From VRUE01 sp963725085 (GTDB lineage: Bacteria > Actinomycetota > Thermoleophilia > Solirubrobacterales > 70-9), in NCBI GenBank assembly GCA_963725085.1, contig CAVRXM010000007.1, positions 13,254 to 77,253 of the forward strand: a stretch of DNA of 64,000 nucleotides, in the 5' to 3' direction. The position numbers and the translations under genes were made by a program. Numbering within the stretch: the first letter of the stretch is position 1; each line of letters opens with the position of its first letter. Of this stretch, positions 8,511-32,657 are shown piece after piece. The notes beneath the pieces were generated by a model that worked only from the letters and a program-made list of their open reading frames with translations, was not told the DNA's origin and searched no databases.

Positions 8511-9203
8511 ATGGTGTCTGCAAGCCGAAGTCGGAGAAGCCCGACCCGACGCGAGCGCCGCAGCCAACGCGAGCAAGCGATCATCATGGCGGCACGCACG
8601 CTCTTGGACGAGCGCGGCTGGCGCGACGCGCCGGTCCAGAGGATCGCCCATGCCGCCGGCATGCACAAACCGGACGTCTATCGCACCTTCGACTCCAAGG
8701 AGGAGATCTTCGTCTTGACGCTCGCCGATTACCTCGCCGAGCTCGAGGACCGCAGCGCCGCGGCGCGAGAACCCAAAGACCCGGCAGCCGCGCTTCAGCA
8801 AGCCTGTCTGCGCTACGTCGAGTTCTGCCTCGAGTACCCCGCCTTCATGGACTGCGCGTTGTCGCTTATGCAGCGGCCGGCCGACGGGTTGCGCGAGCAG
8901 GTCTCCGACGCGGTGTGGGTTCGCCTCGGCCAGGCGCTGGCCGCCTGCGTGGGGCGGCTGGAGCGGATTCTCGCCGCCGGCGCCGAGCGGGGAGTGTTCG
9001 CGATCGAGGACCCCGCCTTCACGGCCAACCTGCTCTACACGCAGATGCTCGGTTCGATGCAGCTGGCGCGCATCGGCGCCGGCGTGAGCGAGGTGGCCCC
9101 CGGAGTCGCAGCGACCTTCGAGCTCAAGCCCGAGCGCGTCCGCGATGCCTGTGTCGGGGATGTGCTGGCCGTGGCGCGAAACGCCGAGGGGGCTTCGGCG
9201 TGA
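8511..9203 (+). CDS. TetR-family transcriptional regulator
   Basis: A 230-residue protein with an N-terminal TetR DNA-binding domain: AIIMAARTLLDERGWRDAPV is helix 1 and the following turn, and IAHAAGMHKPDVYRTFDSKE is the helix-turn-helix. A long helical ligand-binding domain follows. The basic N-terminal extension (SRSRRSPTRRERRSQRE) is unusual but common in this phylum. It is first in an operon with two alpha/beta hydrolases. Its TGA stop overlaps the next GTG (GTGA). Twin palindromes directly upstream are likely its own operators. The ligand may be an ester or acid handled by the hydrolases; this is inferred. Confidence 0.88.
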   Translation: MVSASRSRRSPTRRERRSQREQAIIMAARTLLDERGWRDAPVQRIAHAAGMHKPDVYRTFDSKEEIFVLTLADYLAELEDRSAAAREPKDPAAALQQACLRYVEFCLEYPAFMDCALSLMQRPADGLREQVSDAVWVRLGQALAACVGRLERILAAGAERGVFAIEDPAFTANLLYTQMLGSMQLARIGAGVSEVAPGVAATFELKPERVRDACVGDVLAVARNAEGASA

Positions 9204-10105
9204 GCGCGATGGAGGTCAAGACCGAAACGCTCCACGGCCGCTCGGTGAGCTACGCCGAGGCCGGCGAGGGCCCGGCCCTGCTGCTGATCCACGGCATGGG
9301 AGGGAACTTCGAAAACTGGCAGGAGGTGATCGAGCCGCTGGCGCGTGATCACACCGTGATCGCCCCTGACCTTCCCGGGCACGGCGAGTCGGCGCCGGGC
9401 GGCGGTGACTACTCGATCGGGGCGCTCGCCGCCGGCCTGCGTGATCTGCTCCTCGCGCTCGGCCACCAGCGCGTCACGCTCGTCGGGCACTCGCTCGGCG
9501 GCGGAATCGCGATGCAGTTCGCCTACCAGTTCCCGGAGATGGTCGAGCGCCTGGTGCTGGTCTCAAGCGGCGGCCTCGGCCGCGAGGTGAGCCCGATCCT
9601 GCGCGCCGCGGCGCTCCCCGGCGCCGAGCTCTTCATCGCGGCGACAGCCGGGGTCGGAGGGCGGGTCGGATCCGCGCTCGCGGGCGGCCTGGGGGCGATC
9701 GGCCTGCGACCGAACGCCGACATCGCCGAGGTCGCGCGAGGCTATGCCTCCTTGGCCGACCCCAAGCGCCGCGCCGCATTCCTGGCAACCGTGCGCTCGG
9801 TAATCGGCACCGGTGGCCAACGGGTCGACGCCAGCGATCGCCTCTATCTGGCCGAGGCCGTGCCGGTGCTGATCATCTGGGGGGCCCGTGATCCGATCAT
9901 CCCGGCTCACCACGGCGAGCACGCCCATCGCAACATCCCGGGCAGCCGGCTCGAGGTCTTCGAGGGAGTCGGTCACCTGCCCCAGCTCGAGGCGCCGTCG
10001 CGTTTCGTCGTCGTGCTCGAGCGGTTCCTGGCCGAGACCGAGCCGGCGCAGTTCGACCCCGAGGACTGGCAGGCCCGGTTTCAGGCCGCTAGGGCAGCGT
10101 CTTAG
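9200..10105 (+). CDS. Alpha/beta-hydrolase, complete catalytic triad
   Basis: About 300 residues, starting at GTG 9200 (overlapping the TetR stop) or ATG 9209. Oxyanion-hole motif LLLIHGMGG, nucleophile elbow VGHSLGGG, acid GARDPIIP and base GVGHLPQLE are all present in order, so the triad Ser-Asp-His is intact. The size and layout fit the esterase/C-C hydrolase/haloperoxidase-like group. The substrate is unknown. It is translationally coupled to the TetR regulator and followed after 8 bp by a second, divergent hydrolase. Confidence 0.88.
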   Translation: MSAMEVKTETLHGRSVSYAEAGEGPALLLIHGMGGNFENWQEVIEPLARDHTVIAPDLPGHGESAPGGGDYSIGALAAGLRDLLLALGHQRVTLVGHSLGGGIAMQFAYQFPEMVERLVLVSSGGLGREVSPILRAAALPGAELFIAATAGVGGRVGSALAGGLGAIGLRPNADIAEVARGYASLADPKRRAAFLATVRSVIGTGGQRVDASDRLYLAEAVPVLIIWGARDPIIPAHHGEHAHRNIPGSRLEVFEGVGHLPQLEAPSRFVVVLERFLAETEPAQFDPEDWQARFQAARAAS

Positions 10106-10113
10106 GGCGAGGG

Positions 10114-10956
10114 GTGGAGAAGATCGCCACCAGCGCTGAAATGGGCGAGTTCCGCTACGAGGGACACCGGATCGAGTTCGACTCCTACGGCGAGGGCGAG
10201 CGCGTCCTGGTCCTCATCCACGGCCTGCTGATGAACCGCCGTATGTTCGAGCGGCTGGGGCCGGCCCTGGCTGAGCGCGGCAACCGGGTGATCTGCGTCG
10301 ACCTGCTCGGCCACGGGCGCTCCGATCGCCCCGAGGACCTGCGCCTCTACTCGATGCCGCTGTTCGCCCGCCAGATGGTGGCGCTGCTCGACGACCTGGA
10401 GCTGGATTCCGCCGTTGTTGGTGGCACCTCGCTCGGAGCCAACGTCGCCCTGGAGCTGGCGACCCACGACCCTGAGCGGGTCAGCGGCCTGTTCATCGAG
10501 ATGCCGGTGCTCGACAACGCGCTGGCCGCGGTCGCGGCCACCTTCGCCCCGGTCCTGCTCGGCCTGCGAGTGGGGCGGCCGGCCTTCGAGGTCATCTCCC
10601 GCCTCACCTCGGCCGTCCCCCGCACCAACTACCTGATCGATATCGGGCTCGACTGGGTCCGCCAGCGCCCCGGCCCTTCAGGCGCGGTGCTGGAGGGGCT
10701 GCTGTTGGGGGAGACCGCGCCGCACCGGGAGGAGCGGCTGAAGATCGCCCAGCCGACGCTGATCGTCGGCCACCCACGCGATCCGGTGCACCCGTTCAGC
10801 GACTCGGGGATGCTTGCTGAGGAGCTGGCGAACGGGCGGCTGGTCGAGGCGAACTCGATCCTCGAGTGGCGGCTCAGCCCGAAGCGGCTGAACGCGGAGC
10901 TGGCGGCGTTCCTCAAAGAAGTTTGGGTGCCGCGCGGTGTTACGGTCGGCGGCTAG
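10114..10956 (+). CDS. Alpha/beta-hydrolase lacking a recognisable catalytic His
   Basis: A 280-residue alpha/beta-hydrolase starting at GTG 10114, third gene of the TetR operon. The oxyanion motif VLVLIHGLLMN, nucleophile elbow GGTSLGAN and acid segment GHPRDPVHPF are visible. Where the base would be, the sequence is EANSILEWRLSPKRL, with no His at the expected place. The paralogue just upstream keeps its GVGHLPQ. The protein may use another base, or may act as a binding or accessory partner. Two short hairpins directly after the stop could end the transcript. Confidence 0.8.
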   Translation: MEKIATSAEMGEFRYEGHRIEFDSYGEGERVLVLIHGLLMNRRMFERLGPALAERGNRVICVDLLGHGRSDRPEDLRLYSMPLFARQMVALLDDLELDSAVVGGTSLGANVALELATHDPERVSGLFIEMPVLDNALAAVAATFAPVLLGLRVGRPAFEVISRLTSAVPRTNYLIDIGLDWVRQRPGPSGAVLEGLLLGETAPHREERLKIAQPTLIVGHPRDPVHPFSDSGMLAEELANGRLVEANSILEWRLSPKRLNAELAAFLKEVWVPRGVTVGG

Positions 10957-10990
10957 GAACCCCCGTTCCGAACCGAAGCTCCTTCGGAGC
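10956..10990 (+). terminator. Tandem hairpins after the hydrolase operon
   Basis: GGAAC-CCCC-GTTCC at 10956-10969 and GCTCC-TTC-GGAGC at 10978-10990 form two small perfect stems immediately after the stop codon. There is no T-run, so termination is only probable. Confidence 0.35.
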
Positions 10991-11292
10991 GAGTCAGGCT
11001 CGCGCCGCCTGCCGCGCGTCGCGGTGCAGTTCAGTGCCGAGGCGGCGCTGTTCGTGCTCGACCTGGCGCTTGTGCTGTCGCAAGGTGCGCCGCATCTTGC
11101 TGCGCACCGTGAGGGCGAGGGCGATCTCCCTGACCAGCGTCCGCGACAGACCCGTGAAGAGATCCCCGGTTTCCTTATCGAAGCCTCGCGAGTGTATGAG
11201 GGGTCGCGATCTCCGATCGAGCGTCCCGCGGCGAGCGATTGCCTGACGCGGACAGCCGCTCCCCAAGACGATCCACGGCAGGAGCAGACGAC
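10957..11292. other. Intergenic region with an unassigned minus-strand fragment
   Basis: A 336-bp gap between the hydrolase operon and the HMGR-like gene. On the minus strand, 10994 to about 11185 reads as a basic helical stretch (from FDKETGDLFTGLSRTLVRE to HRDARQAARA) without a good start codon. It looks like the C-terminal end of some helical protein, but no family is recognised. The promoter of the HMGR-like gene should also lie here. Confidence 0.3.
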
Positions 11293-12480
11293 ATGACACC
11301 TCCCCGATCGAAGCGCAAGAAGATCCCGCGTGATCGCGAGAACGACTACACGCCCGAGGCCGCGGAAGCGCGCCGTGCTTTCCTACGCGAGGAGACGGGC
11401 GTGGGGCTGGAGCACGTCTCCCATTACTCCTTCGATCCATCGATTCTCCCCGGCAACATCGAGCACTTCACCGGGGTCGCGCAGGTGCCGATCGGCATCG
11501 CCGGCCCGCTGCTCGTCGACGGGGAGCATGCGCAGGGCGAGTTCTACGTTCCCCTGGCCACGAGCGAGGGCACCCTGGTGGCGAGCTACAACCGCGGCAT
11601 GAAGACGCTGCGCGAGGCCGGCGGCGTGAAGACCACGATCCTGGACGACGCCATGCAGCGCGCCCCCGCCTTCGTGTTCGAGAGCGCCCGCGAGGCCCGA
11701 GCGTTCGGGGAATGGCTCACGATGCACTTCGACGAGGTCAAGCAAGCGGCCGAGACCACCACGCGTACCGGACAGCTGCGCGGCATCGAGCAGTACTCGG
11801 CCAGCCGGATCCTGTTCACGCGCTTCGATTACACGACCGGCGACGCCGCGGGCCAGAACCTCACAGGCAAGGCGACCGCCGCGGCCTGCGCCTGGATCAC
11901 CTCCAACTATGAGGGCATAACCGACTTCTATCTGGAGTCGAACTTCGCCACCGACAAGAAGAGCTCGCAGATCAACGTGCTGCGCACGCGGGGTAAGCGC
12001 GTGGTCGCGGAGGCGACGATCCCCGCCGCACTGATCGAGGAGCAAATGCACACCAGCGGCGAGAAGCTGTTCCGGGCACGGCAGGTGTCGAACCTCGGTG
12101 GCTTCATGTCCGGGGTCAACAACAACGGACTGCAGTCGGCCAACGGAATCGCCGCCCTGTTCATCGCCACCGGCCAGGATGCGGCCAACGTCGCCGAGTC
12201 TTCCGCGGCCCTCGGCTTCAGTGAGTTGCTCCCCAACGGGGACTACTACGCCTCGATCACGCTCCCATCGCTGATCGTCGCCACCTACGGCGGCGGCACC
12301 GGACTCGCCACCCAGCGCGAATGCCTGGAGCTGCTCGGCTGCTACGGCACCGGGAAGGTCCGCAAGCTCGCCGAGATCGTCGCGGCAACCGTGCTCTGCG
12401 GCGAGCTCTCACTCGGCTGGGCGATCCTCGCGGCAGAATGGGTCAAAGCGCACGACCTCTACGGCCGCAACCGGCCATAG
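11293..12480 (+). CDS. Hydroxymethylglutaryl-CoA reductase homologue with catalytic His replaced
   Basis: A 395-residue class I-like HMGR without membrane domain. Recognisable segments in order are PIGIAGPLLVDG, ATSEGTLVASYNRGMK (catalytic Glu), ATDKKSSQIN (catalytic Lys), ALFIATGQDAANVAESS (catalytic Asp) and ATYGGGTGLATQRECL. At the C-terminus, where GHLVKSH carries the catalytic His, this protein has AEWVKAH, so His is replaced by Glu. HMGR reduces HMG-CoA to mevalonate with NAD(P)H. The ATG at 11293 follows a GGAGCAG Shine-Dalgarno. No other mevalonate-pathway gene is seen in the window. It may be an altered reductase or act on another acyl-CoA. Confidence 0.85.
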   Translation: MTPPRSKRKKIPRDRENDYTPEAAEARRAFLREETGVGLEHVSHYSFDPSILPGNIEHFTGVAQVPIGIAGPLLVDGEHAQGEFYVPLATSEGTLVASYNRGMKTLREAGGVKTTILDDAMQRAPAFVFESAREARAFGEWLTMHFDEVKQAAETTTRTGQLRGIEQYSASRILFTRFDYTTGDAAGQNLTGKATAAACAWITSNYEGITDFYLESNFATDKKSSQINVLRTRGKRVVAEATIPAALIEEQMHTSGEKLFRARQVSNLGGFMSGVNNNGLQSANGIAALFIATGQDAANVAESSAALGFSELLPNGDYYASITLPSLIVATYGGGTGLATQRECLELLGCYGTGKVRKLAEIVAATVLCGELSLGWAILAAEWVKAHDLYGRNRP

Positions 12481-12911
12481 CTCCCCGGGGAGCTGTCGGC
12501 TGAGCCCCCTAGTCATCGTCAATGGCGTGGGTCGAGAGAATGACTGCCTTGGGTTGGCTGTCAGTCCAGCCCAACGAAGCGCTCGAGGTAAGCCCGGACA
12601 CCATCGAGTGATGTGAGGATCCGTCTTGCGGAGAAGGCGCTGAGGAGCGATGAGCCGCCCGCCCACGGGGAAGAGGATGGACCCCCGCGAGCTACTTGGA
12701 TCCGTTGCCCTAGGGTCGGGCGCACGGCGCCCGAGAACCAGTATCGGTTTCCAGGCCAGAAGCTTCTCCTGCAGAGGCACGGGCGGTCACAGGACGACAA
12801 GCGGAAGGTCTAGGTCCCTCGTCAACCCAGACGCGTCGGAAGGGGTGGATGCCGGAGATCACCTGAGGCAGTCAAAGCGAGCCCCGCCTTCAGGTCATCG
12901 AAGCGGTGCCC
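12481..12911. other. Intergenic region, nothing assigned
   Basis: A 430-bp gap between the convergent HMGR-like and PEP synthase genes. Short frames in all phases lack start sites with Shine-Dalgarno sequences or family motifs. One minus-strand frame ends LDGVRAYLERFVGLD, which could be a degraded gene end, but no more can be said. Confidence 0.3.
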
Positions 12912-15311
<2,400 letters not shown>

Positions 15312-15836
15312 TGTTGACCTCCAGAATATGTTCGAGCGTTTGGGCTGCCTGGAGTCCCAGCCAGGTGTTGCGCAGGGTAGCGCTCCCCCGGTGGCGCGCA
15401 CCCAGTCCCCCGTCGCGGCGCTGGAGCAGGGACAGGCTCTGGGCGAGCGTCACGCAACCGCGACGGGCCAGTCGTACGGCTCGTCTCGCCCCAACAGTGT
15501 CTGCGCCAAGCGTTGCAGCCAGGGGGCCGGGGAGCGAATGGGCTCGAGACCAAGAACGTCGATGGCGCGCAGCGCGGCCGATCCGATCGTGAGGGTGGGA
15601 AGCCACCGTCCTGCGCCGATGCGGAGGATTCGAAGGGATTCGAGGGCTGCAAGGGTGTCGGGAGCGTTGGCTTCCTCCACCCCCATTACGGCGTTCGATA
15701 GAACGAGTGGCCACCCTCAGGGTGCGGCGGCCAAGGTGCCCGTCGTGGAGAGATCTGCCGGAAACGCTCCAACCGGGAAGGGCTCGGCGGTGTGAGCGGC
15801 AAGCGGCGCGGGACTAGCGGTGCGTACCATGCCCGC
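15312..15836. other. Spacer upstream of ppsA with a possible gene fragment
   Basis: A 525-bp gap between divergent ppsA and the HEAT-repeat gene. A minus-strand frame at 15450-15686 (78 codons) contains SLRILRIGAGRWLPTLTIG and ends GRDEPYDWPVAVA. It reads like the end of a real protein but has no obvious start and no recognised family. Promoters for both flanking genes are expected. Confidence 0.3.
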
Positions 15837-16292
15837 ATGAGCGAGGCGGCCCAGGTGCGCCTGTGTGCGCTGTTGCGCGAGGACCCCACACCCGAAGTGC
15901 GCGCGGAGGCGGCGCGAGCGCTGGGCGTTGTCGGCGAGCTCGCAGGGTCGGTTGAGCCGCTGATCGAAGCGCTCGACGACCCCAGCGTGACCGTGCGTCG
16001 CGCGGCCACGCTCTCCCTGGGGCGCACCCGCGATCCGCGTGCCTGCCAGGCGCTGGTTGAGGTCCTTGGCGAGCGTCCGGAGCTCTGGCGCGAGGCGTCG
16101 GCGGCGCTTGCAGCCACCGGCGATCGCGACCTCTACGATCGCTTGCTGCCGCTTCTCGACTCCGAGTCCGGGGAGGTGCGATCCGGCGCCGTTCGCGCGA
16201 TCGCCGCGATCACCAGCCAAACGCCGGCCGGCGAGGTGGAACCGGTCTTCGAGTACTCCGACGGGGAAGGCCACCGGCATCCGCTCTTCTGA
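15837..16292 (+). CDS. HEAT-repeat protein
   Basis: A 151-residue protein starting at ATG 15837 (MSEAAQVRL). It consists of about four HEAT-type helical hairpins: PTPEVRAEAARALGVVGE, then DDPSVTVRRAATLSLGRT, then RPELWREASAALAATG, then SESGEVRSGAVRAIAAI. Such short scaffolds mediate protein contacts, and related repeats occur in phycobilisome-lyase-like and electron-transfer partner proteins. An in-frame start 45 bases upstream is possible but adds an unrelated sequence. It is convergent with the phosphopantetheinyl transferase gene. The partner is unknown. Confidence 0.8.
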   Translation: MSEAAQVRLCALLREDPTPEVRAEAARALGVVGELAGSVEPLIEALDDPSVTVRRAATLSLGRTRDPRACQALVEVLGERPELWREASAALAATGDRDLYDRLLPLLDSESGEVRSGAVRAIAAITSQTPAGEVEPVFEYSDGEGHRHPLF

Positions 16293-16960
16293 GCGCCCGC
16301 TCTGGACACTTCGACTGTGATTAATGAAGCTCGACGGGCGGCGACTCGTCGGCGAGATCGCTCACAATCGCCATCACCCAGCTCGAGTCTCGGCGCCACC
16401 AACCGAGTTCGACCACACCGTCCTGCCAGGCGACTCGAAATCGCTCCCATCCGCCGCCGGGGTCAGTCAGTGGCCCGAGTTCGACGGTTGCCTGCCGGAT
16501 ATTTAGCCGCAGGCCCTCGCGCCTCGCCTTCGAGGCCGCCTCCTTCGCTGTCCAGACAAGGTTCGCCGCCAGATCTCGGTGGTCTCCGGTCAGACTGCTC
16601 ACCAACTCGCGCTCGTCCGCGCCGAGCCACTCGCTCACGAATGCCGGGCTGCGCGCCTCCAGCACCTCGAGGTCGCAGCCGAGCGCGGCTGGCGCATCGC
16701 TCACGGTGACCAACGCCCGCCCCCCGCGATGGCTGAGCGAGAGCGCAACCGGCGTCTCCCTGCCGTCGACGAACGCTTCAGGCGCCCCGTCCTCCGCGGC
16801 GAGGAGCTCGACCGCAGCCGGCGGCACCTTCTTCCAAGTCGCCACCGCGGCCTTCGCCGTCCACCGCCCGAGCCGCCAGTCGCTGTGACGCTTCTCGGAT
16901 CGGAGCGTCGAGAGGATCTCGCGCTCACGCTCGCTCAGCCACGCATCGTCCTCCGGGACC

Positions 16961-22564
<5,604 letters not shown>

Positions 22565-22577
22565 GCCCAGCCCCCCG

Positions 22578-30792
<8,215 letters not shown>

Positions 30793-30829
30793 GGGCTGGC
30801 TCCCGGTGCGGGCCTGTGGCGTCGAACTG

Positions 30830-32500
30830 TCATCCCTCAGGCTCCGACCGGCCATAGATCGCGTCCGCGACGGCGTCCATGTCGGCAAGTAGGCCCGCCT
30901 GCGCCGCCTGGATCGCGGCAAGCCCGATTCGGGATACCAGCGCTGTCGAGTCATCTTCCCCGACGGCCTTCGCACCGGAGATCCAGCGCACCCCCTCGGT
31001 GGCCACGTCGAGCGCGACCTCGCGGGCGTTGACCCGGGCGATCGCCGCGAGGGCATCCGCATCGAAGCGCCGCGATGCCTTCGGCGAGAGCGTGCCCGCC
31101 GCCGCCCGCGCCGCCCGCCGCACCAGGGTCGCGGCGCCCTCGACGGTCGCGGCGTGCTGTCCGAGTCGTAGCAGGATGTGTTGGCTGCGGGTCAGCCGCG
31201 CGTTCCGCGCGGCCTCGAAGACCTCGGCCAGAGCGTGCAACGCGAGCGCGGTGGTCCCCGCGCCGACCTCGGGGTGCTCGGCCCCCAGCGCCTCCAGCTC
31301 GCGCGCCGCGGCGTGGAAATGATCGCCGTGCGCCTTCAGATGCTGTTGCCAGCGATCACGCGCGATCGTCATCTCCATGATCTCCGAGGTCCCCTCGTAG
31401 ATCGTCGTGATGCGGACATCGCGCTTGATCTTCTCGACCATGTACTCGTGGGTGTAGCCGTAGCCGCCATGAGCCTGGATCGCCGCGTCGGCGGCGGCGT
31501 TTCCACCCTCGCTTGCCAGATACTTGGCGATTGCGCCCTCGGTGTTGAGGGATCCTTCGCCGGCGTCGATCCGCTCGGCGGCCTCCTCGATGGCCGCGCG
31601 GGCGGCCTCCAGCCGCACGGCGTGCGGAACGATCAGCTTGTGGGTGTAGCCCTGCTTCTCAGACAGCGGCCCCCCCGCCTGGATGCGTTCGGTCGAGTAG
31701 GGGATCGCGCGGTCAAGCGCTGCCCAGCCGGCTCCCAAGGCGAACGCGGCGACCATCAGTCGCGTGTAGCCGAAGATCTCCTGGGCCTGGATCAGGCCCT
31801 GTCCCTCGGCAGCGCCGATCAGGTTGTCGGCGTCGACATAGGCGTCCTCAAGGAACAGCGCGGCGGTGTTTGAGAGCCGGATGCCGTGCTTGTCCTCGTG
31901 TTCGCCATGGGTGAAGCCCTCGGTGCCGCTCTCGATCACGAACCAGCTCGGGCCACCTGGCGCAAGGGCAAGGACCGAGCTGAGCTCGGCCACGCCACCG
32001 TTGGAGATCCATTGCTTCGCACCACTGAGGCGGTAGCCGACCACCGTGCCGTTCTCGGACACCGGCTCCGCCCTGGTCTTGAGCGCGGCGAGGTCGCTGC
32101 CGGCGTCGGGCTCGGTCGCGCCGTAGGCCATCAGCACTCCCTCCTCCGCAATTTGCCGCATCCAGCGCCCCTTCTGCTCGGGCGTTCCCCCGACAGCGAT
32201 CGGGTCGCTGCCCAGGAAAGTCGCGAGAACGGAGGTCGCGATTCCCAGATCGACGGCCGCCATCAGCTCGCATACCCGATAGATGTCCAGCGCGCCGCCA
32301 CCCATCCCCCCGTGCTCCTCGGGGATGAAGAGCAGCTGGATTCCGAGCTCTTCTCCGCACATTCGCCGCACGACCTCCTCTGGGAACTCGTCGCGCTCAT
32401 CCAGCTCGATCAGCGCAGAGTCCGGCAACTCGCGACGGCCGAACTCGCTGAGCGACTCGAGGGTGAAATCGAGCGTCTCGAGGTCCAATCCGGGCGGCAT
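30830..32500 (-). CDS. Acyl-CoA dehydrogenase, extended C-terminus
   Basis: About 556 residues from ATG 32500 (MPPGLDLETLDF); an in-frame start 36 bases upstream exists. The FAD-linked acyl-CoA dehydrogenase fold is clear: AYGATEPDAGSDLAALKT (FAD and substrate loop), GAKQWISNGG, IQAHGGYGYTHEYMVEKIKR, and the catalytic base in ITTIYEGTSEIMEMTIARD. About 170 residues follow the normal end, a helical extension found in some very-long-chain or PKS-linked members. It is first in the operon, 37 bp before the megasynthase, and may introduce or remove a double bond in the product. Electrons would go to ETF. Confidence 0.92.
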   Translation of the reverse strand: MPPGLDLETLDFTLESLSEFGRRELPDSALIELDERDEFPEEVVRRMCGEELGIQLLFIPEEHGGMGGGALDIYRVCELMAAVDLGIATSVLATFLGSDPIAVGGTPEQKGRWMRQIAEEGVLMAYGATEPDAGSDLAALKTRAEPVSENGTVVGYRLSGAKQWISNGGVAELSSVLALAPGGPSWFVIESGTEGFTHGEHEDKHGIRLSNTAALFLEDAYVDADNLIGAAEGQGLIQAQEIFGYTRLMVAAFALGAGWAALDRAIPYSTERIQAGGPLSEKQGYTHKLIVPHAVRLEAARAAIEEAAERIDAGEGSLNTEGAIAKYLASEGGNAAADAAIQAHGGYGYTHEYMVEKIKRDVRITTIYEGTSEIMEMTIARDRWQQHLKAHGDHFHAAARELEALGAEHPEVGAGTTALALHALAEVFEAARNARLTRSQHILLRLGQHAATVEGAATLVRRAARAAAGTLSPKASRRFDADALAAIARVNAREVALDVATEGVRWISGAKAVGEDDSTALVSRIGLAAIQAAQAGLLADMDAVADAIYGRSEPEG

Positions 32501-32657
32501 CTCTACAATTCCTGCCCGACCTCCCGTGACACGCAAGGAAGCCGATCTGATCGATCGGATGTGGGCCGGCCCCTGGTATCGCGAATCTTCTTCATCCGGT
32601 TACAACCATGGCACACGGGGGGCCATCGCGATAGGGGTGCCCCCGGTGCGCCGCTGC

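Noticed and set aside
7766..9200. A continuous plus-strand frame running into the first alpha/beta hydrolase
   Set aside because: The part before 9200 overlaps the phasin-like and TetR genes in other frames and has no family signal; the hydrolase homology begins at about 9209.
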